Assembly (NCBI RefSeq): GCF_001590905.1
Contig: NZ_BCTT01000002.1
Location: forward strand, 186,001 to 250,000
Source of the DNA: Serratia grimesii NBRC 13537
GTDB lineage: Bacteria; Pseudomonadota; Gammaproteobacteria; Enterobacterales; Enterobacteriaceae
Length of the DNA: 64,000 nt
Reading direction: 5' to 3'
Shown here: one piece after another, positions 27,670 to 35,108 of the stretch
Numbering within the stretch: position 1 is the stretch's first letter
Layout of the letters: every line of letters begins with the position of its first letter
The notes under the pieces: generated by a model
The model's database searches: none
The model's input: the letters and a program-made list of their open reading frames with translations, nothing else
Told to the model about the DNA's origin: nothing
Made by a program: the position numbers and the translations under genes

Positions 27670-28546
27670 CGTATACCGCGAAAAGAAAATGCCGAGCCCG
27701 CTACTCTATACCTGGCGGATTTTCTACGGTGATGCATTGGCAATGATTGGCTTCTATGGCGTGATAGCGCTATTGCTGCTTTCCCTGTTCGGCAGTCTGC
27801 TGGCGCCTTATGCGCTTGATCAACAATTCCTCGGCTATCAGTTATTGCCGCCATCCTGGTCACGGTACGGCAACGTATCCTTCTTCCTTGGCACTGATGA
27901 TCTCGGTCGCGACATCCTTAGCCGCCTGCTGACCGGCACTGCCGCCACTTACGGCGCGGCGTTGTTGGTGACCGTGGCCGCTGCCGTCGTCGGGGTGATC
28001 CTCGGGGTATTTGCCGGTGTAACGCGTGGCCTGCGCTCTGCGGTGCTGAATCATATCCTCGACACCCTGCTCTCCATTCCTTCATTGCTGCTGGCGATTG
28101 TAGTCGTCGCCTTCCTTGGGCCAAAGCTTGAGCATGCAATGTTGGCCGTCTGGCTGGCGTTGTTGCCACGTATGGTGCGTACTATCTACAGCGCAGTGCA
28201 CGATGAGTTGGAAAAAGAATATGTGGTGGCAGTACGTCTCGACGGTGCCTCTACATTGCAAATCCTGTGGTACGCCGTAATGCCGAATATTGTCGCGGTG
28301 CTGGTAACGGAGTTCACTCGTGCATTATCGATGGCCATTCTGGACATTGCCGCCCTCGGCTTCCTCGATCTTGGCGCACAGCTTCCGTCTCCGGAATGGG
28401 GAGCCATGCTCGGTGATTCGTTGGAATTGGTGTACGTAGCCCCCTGGACGGTGATGCTGCCAGGTGCAGCAATCCTGATCAGTGTGTTGCTGGTTAACCT
28501 GTTGGGCGATGGTATGCGCCGTGCAATCAATACAGGGGTGGAATAA
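27656..28546 (+). CDS. sapC: SapC, ABC transporter permease
   Basis: 296 residues; DppC-like permease with N-terminal helix, [20 protein letters not shown] as the EAA loop and about six membrane segments. Its start lies 14 bases inside sapB and its last base is the first base of the sapD ATG. Confidence 0.94.
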   Translation: MPLDNVYREKKMPSPLLYTWRIFYGDALAMIGFYGVIALLLLSLFGSLLAPYALDQQFLGYQLLPPSWSRYGNVSFFLGTDDLGRDILSRLLTGTAATYGAALLVTVAAAVVGVILGVFAGVTRGLRSAVLNHILDTLLSIPSLLLAIVVVAFLGPKLEHAMLAVWLALLPRMVRTIYSAVHDELEKEYVVAVRLDGASTLQILWYAVMPNIVAVLVTEFTRALSMAILDIAALGFLDLGAQLPSPEWGAMLGDSLELVYVAPWTVMLPGAAILISVLLVNLLGDGMRRAINTGVE

Positions 28547-29538
28547 TGCCATTACTTGATATCCGCAACCTGACGATTGAATTTATGACTGCCGAAGGGC
28601 CGGTCAAAGCGGTTGATCGTGTCAGCATGACGCTGAGCGAAGGTGAAGTCCGTGGTTTGGTGGGCGAGTCCGGCTCAGGCAAAAGCCTGATCGCCAAAGC
28701 CATCTGCGGCGTCACTAAGGACAACTGGCGCGTCACCGCCGACCGCTTCCGCTTTGATGATATTGACCTGTTGCAGCTAACTCCGCGTGAGCGCCGCAAG
28801 TTGGTTGGCCACAACGTCTCGATGATTTTCCAGGAGCCGCAGTCTTGTCTGGACCCATCTGAAAGCATTGGTCGCCAGTTGGCGCAGGCGATCCCTGGCT
28901 GGACCTATAAGGGCCGTTGGTGGCAACGTTTTAACTGGCGTAAACGCCGCGCGATTGAGCTACTGCACCGCGTGGGTATCAAAGATCACAAGGACATTAT
29001 GGGCAGCTTCCCCTACGAGCTGACCGACGGCGAATGCCAGAAAGTGATGATCGCCATCGCTCTGGCTAATCAGCCGCGTCTGCTGATTGCCGATGAGCCC
29101 ACCAACGCGATGGAACCCACTACCCAGGCGCAGATTTTCCGCTTGCTGGCGCGCCTGAATCAAAACAACAACACCACCATTTTGCTGATCAGTCACGATT
29201 TGCAAATGATGAGCAAATGGGCCGATCGGGTTAACGTGCTGTACTGCGGTCAAACCGTGGAAAGCGCCCAGTGTGAAGATTTGTTGGCTGTGCCACACCA
29301 CCCTTATACACAGGCGCTGATCCGCTCAATGCCGGACTTTGGCCGTGCATTGCCGCATAAAAGCCGACTCAATACGCTACCGGGCGCCATACCATCGCTC
29401 GAGCATTTGCCGATCGGCTGCCGTTTGGGGCCTCGCTGCCCTTATGCGCAGAAAAAGTGCATTGAAACACCGCGTCTGCGTCCGGTTAAAAACCACCTGT
29501 TCGCCTGCCACTTCCCGCTGAACATGGAGGAGCAATAA
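28546..29538 (+). CDS. sapD: SapD, ABC transporter ATPase
   Basis: 330 residues. Walker [10 protein letters not shown], Walker [14 protein letters not shown], and a C-terminal oligopeptide-transporter extension with Cys residues ([14 protein letters not shown]). The signature is altered to LTDGECQKV in place of LSGGQ, which is also seen in SapD of other enterobacteria. Also known to influence Trk potassium uptake in E. coli. Confidence 0.94.
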   Translation: MPLLDIRNLTIEFMTAEGPVKAVDRVSMTLSEGEVRGLVGESGSGKSLIAKAICGVTKDNWRVTADRFRFDDIDLLQLTPRERRKLVGHNVSMIFQEPQSCLDPSESIGRQLAQAIPGWTYKGRWWQRFNWRKRRAIELLHRVGIKDHKDIMGSFPYELTDGECQKVMIAIALANQPRLLIADEPTNAMEPTTQAQIFRLLARLNQNNNTTILLISHDLQMMSKWADRVNVLYCGQTVESAQCEDLLAVPHHPYTQALIRSMPDFGRALPHKSRLNTLPGAIPSLEHLPIGCRLGPRCPYAQKKCIETPRLRPVKNHLFACHFPLNMEEQ

Positions 29539-29539
29539 C

Positions 29540-30352
29540 ATGGAAACGCTGTTGGAAGTGCGTAATTTGAGCAAAACCTACCGTTACCGCACCGGGCTAT
29601 TTCGCCGTCAGCATGTTGAAGCGGTGAAATCAGTTAGCTTTACCCTGCGCGAACGGCAAACACTGGCAATCATCGGTGAGAACGGTTCAGGTAAATCGAC
29701 GTTAGCCAAGATGTTGTCCGGCATGGTTGAGCCTTCGTCCGGCGAGCTGCTGATCGATGACCATCGACTCAATTATGGCGATTACCGCTATCGTAGCCAG
29801 CGTATCCGCATGATATTTCAGGATCCGAGCACATCGCTCAATCCGCGTCAGCGTATCGGCCAACTGCTGGATGCCCCGCTGCGTCTGAATACGGACATGG
29901 CAGCTTCCGAGCGTGAACAGCACATCAACCAGACGTTGCGCCAAGTGGGGATGCTGCCGGATCACGCCAATTATTACCCGCACATGCTGGCCTCCGGTCA
30001 AAAACAGCGGGTAGCGCTGGCCCGTGCGCTGATCTTACAGCCGAAAGTGATTGTGGCTGATGAGGCATTGGCCTCATTGGATATGTCGATGCGCTCGCAA
30101 ATCATCAATCTGATGCTTGAGCTACAAGAGAAGCATGGCATCTCTTATATCTATGTGACTCAGCATCTGGGGATGATGAAACACATCAGCGATCAGGTCA
30201 TGGTGATGCATGAAGGAGAAATCGTTGAACGCGGCAGTACTGCCGAGGTATTGGCTTCACCGTTACATGATCTGACTAAACGTTTGATTGCCAGTCACTT
30301 CGGGGAAGCACTTACTGCTGACGCCTGGCGGCGTGATGGCGGCAGGTTCTGA
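29540..30352 (+). CDS. sapF: SapF, ABC transporter ATPase
   Basis: 270 residues. Walker A GENGSGKST, Walker B VIVADEALASLDMS; the signature is LASGQKQRV. One base after sapD; last gene of the operon. Confidence 0.94.
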   Translation: METLLEVRNLSKTYRYRTGLFRRQHVEAVKSVSFTLRERQTLAIIGENGSGKSTLAKMLSGMVEPSSGELLIDDHRLNYGDYRYRSQRIRMIFQDPSTSLNPRQRIGQLLDAPLRLNTDMAASEREQHINQTLRQVGMLPDHANYYPHMLASGQKQRVALARALILQPKVIVADEALASLDMSMRSQIINLMLELQEKHGISYIYVTQHLGMMKHISDQVMVMHEGEIVERGSTAEVLASPLHDLTKRLIASHFGEALTADAWRRDGGRF

Positions 30353-30381
30353 TCATCAAGTTATGAAGGAAATCTGCTCCC

Positions 30382-30422
30382 AAGCGGAATGCCTGTCAGT
30401 TAAGCCTGGCTGCTTTTTTTTT
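30382..30422 (+). terminator. Probable terminator of sapABCDF
   Basis: An imperfect hairpin (AAGC...GCC paired with GGC.GCTT) ends in nine consecutive T at 30414-30422, about 60 bases past the sapF stop. Confidence 0.5.
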
Positions 30423-30604
30423 CGATCCCTGTAGACTCAGAGCAGTGGGAATTGCCATAAATATCCTCCATTTCTATGTATCCACAATGCCCGGCAATTG
30501 AAGGGGCCGAAGGCGCGGCCCCTCCACCCGCGCCTTCGCTTAACACCTTCTGTCCGCTGCGCGGATACCCTCGCTGCACCTGCGTTGTCGGGCGGGTCGG
30601 CTAC

Positions 30605-30653
30605 GACAAACGTCCCTGTTTGTCTCGCCTCAACCGGCCTTCCCTGGCCTGTT
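30605..30653 (+). repeat. Tandem hairpins of the left repeat unit
   Basis: GACAAAC-GTCCCT-GTTTGTC at 30605-30624, then AACCGGCC-TTCCCT-GGCCTGTT at 30632-30653 with one mismatch. Confidence 0.75.
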
Positions 30654-30839
30654 GCCCCTGACAACGCCGCCTTGCTCGGCAGCCGGTGATGCGCGCCAAG
30701 GTCAACACCCACATTGGCTACCACCGGGCAACATATGCCCTCAGTTTGACGTTGCGTAATGAAAGACAGTGAAAATGATGAGATGAGCGCGGTGTTGGGC
30801 GCCCTTGAAGACGTCGAACGCAGGAACGACGCATAGGCG

Positions 30840-30888
30840 AAACCGCCATGGACGGCGGTTTCAGGCGAGACAGGCAGGGACGCCTGTC
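30840..30888 (-). repeat. Tandem hairpins of the right repeat unit
   Basis: On the minus strand GACAGGC-GTCCCT-GCCTGTC (30888-30869) then AAACCGCC-GTCCAT-GGCGGTTT (30861-30840), both perfect stems. They align with the left-unit hairpins and differ from them on both sides of each stem. Confidence 0.75.
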
Positions 30889-30995
30889 ATAGCCGGCCGT
30901 GATGCGACGTGAATAAGTGAAAGCCGTTGGCGCAGCCAACCGTCTGATAGGGCAAAGGCGCGGGTTGCAAGGGGCCGCGCTTACGGCCCCTTGCT

Positions 30996-31287
30996 CGGTC
31001 GGAGCCTAAGAGCCTCAGGGTGCTTCGCTCGTTTATCGACCGAAATAACCTTGAACTCGCCAAAAGGACTTTAACTTAACGGCATTAACTCCCGATCGAT
31101 TTTTTATTACCAGAATCTCACGGTGGTTTAGCCAAAATCCTCAAATACAAATTACAATTTTGTTATATATCATTATATTTTATTCCATTCAGTTATTGAT
31201 TAGCACGTAACATTATTTTATCTCGCCAATCGAATCGGTGAGGATATCCCCTACGTTGAGCTTATTAAACGACAGGATATCGCACTG
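30996..31287. other. AT-rich gene-free stretch before the leader ORF
   Basis: After the GC-rich repeat the composition turns AT-rich (31090-31220) and probably holds the promoter for the leader ORF and the CMD-domain gene. No open frame or operator that I can support. Confidence 0.5.
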
Positions 31288-31389
31288 ATGAACAGCCCCC
31301 GCCATCGCCAACTCGCGCAGTTTATGCTCGCTTTAGCCGCAGGTTTCTCTGTTTATGGTCACGCACTGTGTTGCGATGGTCAGTGCTAA
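31288..31389 (+). CDS. Candidate Cys-rich leader peptide
   Basis: A 33-codon frame starting at ATG 31288 (AGGA ten bases upstream): a basic N terminus, a hydrophobic stretch FMLALAAGFSVYGHA, and the ending LCCDGQC. Three Cys codons lie within the last six codons. The RNA over them can fold as GCACTG/CAGTGC (31363-31368 with 31381-31386), and a second strong hairpin follows 11 bases after the stop. The arrangement resembles cysteine-sensing leader peptides ahead of sulfur-metabolism genes. Alternatively the hydrophobic stretch could be a signal peptide releasing a tiny Cys-rich peptide. Identification is inference. Confidence 0.55.
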   Translation: MNSPRHRQLAQFMLALAAGFSVYGHALCCDGQC

Positions 31390-31400
31390 TCCTGTTATTT

Positions 31401-31433
31401 CATGCCCGCCTGCGGGCATGTTGCCTTTTGTCC
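31401..31433 (+). promoter_or_regulatory. Attenuator-like hairpin after the leader ORF
   Basis: CATGCCCG-CCTG-CGGGCATG (31401-31420) followed by TTGCCTTTTG. It lies between the leader ORF and the CMD-domain gene, 70 bases before the latter. Confidence 0.55.
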
Positions 31434-31489
31434 TGCCGCCGTTGCTTAGCGCACCGGTGGCTGTTGCTCTTGATTAAGGATTATCCCCT

Positions 31490-32680
31490 ATGGAACTACT
31501 ACGTCGACAACATAATGCCCAGTGGTATCACGAAACACAAAGCAGCGTACGCGGTGATCAGCCGCTGGAGCCACAGGCGGCAGGTATTCGTGATCGGTTC
31601 TTACTCGGGCTGGGTGCCTTTGCCGACGAAGCGCTGAACACCGCACTCACTGCCCGCGCCGGTGTATTTAACGCCTCGCTTGCCAGCTACCACGTATTGT
31701 TTCCAGATAGGGTCGAGTTAACACGGACAGTGACACTGTCACCATACGATCGCCTCAGTACCGCGTTGACCGTAGCCCAGGTCACCGGTGTGCAGTCACT
31801 TTGTAGTCATTACGCTGCCCGCCTCGCCCCGCTATACAGCCCCGACGCCTCACGTGAAAGCAATATCCGCCTCGCACAAATCACCCAATATGCGCGCCAA
31901 CTAGCCAGCCAACCCACTTTGATTTGCCGTAAAGCATTGCAACAGTTGAACGATGTGGGACTGAGTCCGGCGGACATAGTGACATTTTCGCAAATCATCG
32001 GTTTTGTCAGTTACCAGGCAAGAGTGGTCGCTGGCGTAGCGGCATTAGCCGGGCGGCCTGCGGGCGTGGTACCGGGTTTCCCGAAGATAGACGATGCGGC
32101 AGGAATAGAATTCACGGAAGAAGAATTGATCTGGCAATCCCGGTTATCGGTTGTGGCGTTGGAAGGCGCGCGCGCGGAACAACTCGACGTGCTTGATCAG
32201 AGCCACCCCGATGCCCGTAGCGAAACATATTATCTGTTGCTGGCCCATGATGCCCCAGCGCTACGTGAGCGCAATGGCGTCTTCAACAGCATCAATGCTG
32301 ATGGCTACGGCTTATCCGCGCGGTTGAAAGCGTTGGCAACACTGGTAGTTTCCCGTATTAACGGCAGTCGTTACTGCGCATCAACCGTGGCACAGGATAT
32401 TCAGAATGACACGCTAACAAGCGCGCTATTTGCCAATATTCACCACGGACTGGAAAGTGCGAATAATCCGGTATCTCATGCGGTGATCACTGTTGTCACA
32501 GACCTGACTCGCACACCGGAAAAATTCACTCCGCGCAGCGTACAGCCATTGTTTAACAGCGGCCTGAACCAGGCGCAGGCGTTGGACGTGATCCTGACTG
32601 GCGCACTCTACGCCTGGGAAAACCGTTTACGCCAAACCCTTGGTGACACACAAGGTGTCGGCGAAAGCCTGATGGAATAG
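31490..32680 (+). CDS. Two-domain carboxymuconolactone-decarboxylase-like (AhpD-fold) protein
   Basis: 396 residues that look like two AhpD-fold units in tandem: about 1-195 (CMD domain Avi_7170-like) and about 200-396 (peroxidase-related Avi_7169-like, with NGSRYCASTVAQ at the position of the AhpD active-site helix). Each half has a single candidate Cys (CSHYAARL and RYCAST) rather than the CxxC pair, so redox activity would need a different resolving thiol. In other bacteria these two domains are often separate neighbouring genes near putative sulfur-acquisition transporters; here they are fused. Preceded by the Cys leader ORF. Its stop abuts the stop of the convergent LysR gene. Confidence 0.7.
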   Translation: MELLRRQHNAQWYHETQSSVRGDQPLEPQAAGIRDRFLLGLGAFADEALNTALTARAGVFNASLASYHVLFPDRVELTRTVTLSPYDRLSTALTVAQVTGVQSLCSHYAARLAPLYSPDASRESNIRLAQITQYARQLASQPTLICRKALQQLNDVGLSPADIVTFSQIIGFVSYQARVVAGVAALAGRPAGVVPGFPKIDDAAGIEFTEEELIWQSRLSVVALEGARAEQLDVLDQSHPDARSETYYLLLAHDAPALRERNGVFNSINADGYGLSARLKALATLVVSRINGSRYCASTVAQDIQNDTLTSALFANIHHGLESANNPVSHAVITVVTDLTRTPEKFTPRSVQPLFNSGLNQAQALDVILTGALYAWENRLRQTLGDTQGVGESLME

Positions 32681-33577
32681 TTATCGTAACAACCAGCCGC
32701 GCGCAGCATCAAAAAAGTGCTGCGCCAAAGGCGATGCGCGCCCAGGTTCAGCAACAACCACGGCAGCATGACGCGGCATTGCGGCGATGGCGATCTGCCG
32801 GTGGTGTAACCCAGGCATCATGGTCGGCAACAGGTTGCCAGGCGGGAATAATCCACAACCCAACCCGACAAAAATCCCCTGCAGCAACTGAAATATCGAC
32901 GTAGTTTCCATACGTACATGCAACGTCAAACCGGCTTCACGGAAGTTTTGATCGAGGTAACGGCGGAAGTAACGCGTCGGTTCTGCCAAGCACAGTGGCA
33001 ATGCAGCAACGTCCTCCAGCGTCAGTGGTGCGTCTCCCACCAATTCGGGAAAGTGTTCAGGGTGGAAAACCAACTCCACGCCTGCGTCCGCCAATGGTTG
33101 CGACTGAAAATGCAGCTCTTGCAATGTGGATAGTTCAAAGAAACCAATACCGATATCGACAGTATGCGCCGTCAGCGCTTCCAGTAACTGATCGGCGCTC
33201 AACACCGATATCCGGTAGTCCAACTGGGGAAACCGCTCACTGACTGCTTTTAGCATTTGCGCCAACGAAATACTGCATTGGGGTACAGCGCCGATACGCA
33301 GCGTGCCGTTAAGGCCATGCTTAAGCGACTCCACCTCCAGTTTCAAGCCCTGATATACCGATACAATCTCACGCGCCCAGGACAAGACGCGTTCACCTTC
33401 GGCAGTAAAACCTTCGAAGTTGTTCCCGCGGTTGATCAACGACACACCCAGCTCTTTTTCCAGATTTTTCAGCCGCATAGATAACGTCGGTTGACTGACA
33501 AAGCTGGCCTCCGCCGCACGGCCAAAGTGGCGTTCACGCTCAAGATTACACAGGTAGATCAGTTGCTTAATATCCAT
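32681..33577 (-). CDS. LysR-type transcriptional regulator
   Basis: 298 residues: N-terminal winged helix-turn-helix (FGRAAEASFVSQPTLSMRLKNLEKELG) and a C-terminal periplasmic-binding-like effector domain (about 90-298). Convergent with the CMD-domain gene with no bases between stops. Target and effector unknown; co-location with the Cys-leader locus makes it a candidate regulator of that locus, which is inference. Confidence 0.88.
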   Translation of the reverse strand: MDIKQLIYLCNLERERHFGRAAEASFVSQPTLSMRLKNLEKELGVSLINRGNNFEGFTAEGERVLSWAREIVSVYQGLKLEVESLKHGLNGTLRIGAVPQCSISLAQMLKAVSERFPQLDYRISVLSADQLLEALTAHTVDIGIGFFELSTLQELHFQSQPLADAGVELVFHPEHFPELVGDAPLTLEDVAALPLCLAEPTRYFRRYLDQNFREAGLTLHVRMETTSIFQLLQGIFVGLGCGLFPPGNLLPTMMPGLHHRQIAIAAMPRHAAVVVAEPGRASPLAQHFFDAARGWLLR

Positions 33578-33657
33578 AAAACGACTCAGTAAATCACGAC
33601 TGGCTTGAGTATATCATCGCTACCGAATTTCGGGCGCAGCACCCTGCGCCCAATACG

Positions 33658-34827
33658 TCAGAACTTCAGTTTTACCGCATCCATCAGTCGTGAGAACACG
33701 CCGCCTTGCTTAACCGGTTGCAATGCCACCAGCGGTAACGTCTTTAACACCTTACCATTGTTACTGATACGAATTTCACCAACAGGCTGCCCTTGTTCCA
33801 GCGGGGCATCCAGGCGCGGCGCAGTCACCACATATTGCGCCTTCAGTTTGTCCGCCTCCGTTTTCGGCAGACTGATGTATTGATCCTGTGCGCTACCCAC
33901 CGCAACCTCATGGTGATCGCCGTACCATACCTTTTCCTGCCCCAAGCGTTGTCCCGCGCTGAAAAGATGTACAGTGGCAAAGTCACGCAGGCCCCAGGTC
34001 AGCAATTTGCGCGCCTGTTCTTCGCGCCCTTTCGAGCTTTTACCGCCCATCACCACCGCGATCAGCCGTCGGTCACCCTCAGTCGCTGAAGCAATAATAT
34101 TAAACCCGGCAGATTCGGTATGGCCGGTTTTCAGCCCGTCTACCTGCAGTTTTTTGTCCCACAACAATCCGTTGCGGTTCTGCTGGGTGATACCGTTCCA
34201 GGTCAGCGATTTCTCGCTGTACATATGGTATTCCGCTGGCTCACTCATGATGATGGCACGTGAAATTACGGCCAAATCGCCTGCCGTAGTGAACTGACCT
34301 GGCGCGTCCAAGCCATGGACGGTTTCGAAATGGGTATTTTGCAGACCAAGCTGGGCGCTCTTTTCATTCATCAGTTTAACAAACGCGGCCTGACTGCCAG
34401 CCACATAATCCGCCATCGCTACGCAGGCATCGTTGCCAGAGTCAATGATAATGCCACGACTCAGATCACGAACCGTGACCCTGTCACCTGGCTTCAGGAA
34501 CATCAATGATGAACCTTTGAATACCGGATTCCCCGCCGCCCAGGCATCTTTGCCCACAGTCACCACATCGTCGAGACCGATTTTGTGTTGATCGAGTGCA
34601 TGATCAATCACCAGCCCAGTCATCAGCTTGGTCAGACTGGCCGGATTGCGGCGCTCATTCGCGTTTGCCTCTGCCAGCACTTGACCCGTGGTATAATCCA
34701 TCAATACATAAGAGGCGGCGTCTATCGCTGGCGGTGTATTAAGGGGAAAGTTGAGTGGCGCATCTGCCGCCTGTGCTGTCAACGGCAGTAAAATTCCGGC
34801 TATCACCGTCAATGTTAAATGCTTCAA
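33658..34827 (-). CDS. dacD: D-alanyl-D-alanine carboxypeptidase DacD (PBP6b type)
   Basis: 389 residues with signal peptide (AQA-AD, residue 20/21). Low-molecular-weight penicillin-binding protein with Ser64-x-x-Lys67 (SLTK), Ser130-Gly-Asn132 and Lys233-Thr-Gly235, followed by a beta-rich C-terminal domain and an amphipathic anchor helix (FSRLMDAVKLKF). It trims the terminal D-Ala of murein pentapeptides in the periplasm. HMYSEKSLTWNGITQQNRNG matches DacD better than DacA or DacC from memory. Confidence 0.85.
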   Translation of the reverse strand: MKHLTLTVIAGILLPLTAQAADAPLNFPLNTPPAIDAASYVLMDYTTGQVLAEANANERRNPASLTKLMTGLVIDHALDQHKIGLDDVVTVGKDAWAAGNPVFKGSSLMFLKPGDRVTVRDLSRGIIIDSGNDACVAMADYVAGSQAAFVKLMNEKSAQLGLQNTHFETVHGLDAPGQFTTAGDLAVISRAIIMSEPAEYHMYSEKSLTWNGITQQNRNGLLWDKKLQVDGLKTGHTESAGFNIIASATEGDRRLIAVVMGGKSSKGREEQARKLLTWGLRDFATVHLFSAGQRLGQEKVWYGDHHEVAVGSAQDQYISLPKTEADKLKAQYVVTAPRLDAPLEQGQPVGEIRISNNGKVLKTLPLVALQPVKQGGVFSRLMDAVKLKF

Positions 34828-35056
34828 TCACTGTTCCTCAGGCCCTATGGACAAAATAAAATACCAATATAATCTGAGGCATAGACTGCATTAATTGTGG
34901 ATAAAGCGGAATCATTACTCTTTTTCAGCGGGTGTCATTATGCAACGATTTGTATGTTAATCATTTTCACGCGATAGACTTGCTCTATGCCGCCATAGCC
35001 CTATTCGATTAGACGCCCGTGCCTCACCCTCCTAAACTTGTGACATAAACACTGAA

Positions 35057-35082
35057 AACGCTTAAAAAAGCGTTCACTTTTT
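35057..35082 (+). other. Hairpin in the leader of the YdeP-type gene
   Basis: AACGCTT-AAAA-AAGCGTT (35057-35074) followed by CACTTTTT, 35 bases ahead of the ATG at 35109. Terminator-like in form; it could attenuate the gene or end a short transcript from upstream. Confidence 0.45.
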
Positions 35083-35108
35083 AGCTACAACCACCTGCGA
35101 AGACCAAT

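Larger units (their letters stand above)
30498..30995. repeat. Inverted pair of hairpin-rich repeat units
   Basis: Two related units face each other. The left unit (about 30501-30725) read forward and the right unit (about 30992-30726) read as reverse complement share, in order, an AGGGGCCG/CGGCCCCT hairpin, a CCCGCGCCTT block, a CGGCTAYGACA block, two consecutive hairpins with six-base loops, and at the junction the block GGCATATGTTGCCCGGTGG. The stems differ by compensating changes while the loop GTCCCT is kept. The open frames here look like noise. High GC. It may be an interspersed repeat family or a structured non-coding element. Confidence 0.7.

Noticed and set aside
30476-30939. Short Arg/Pro-rich frames in the repeat region
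   Set aside because: They follow the hairpin repeats on several frames and strands, with no start signals; composition reflects GC-rich repeat DNA.
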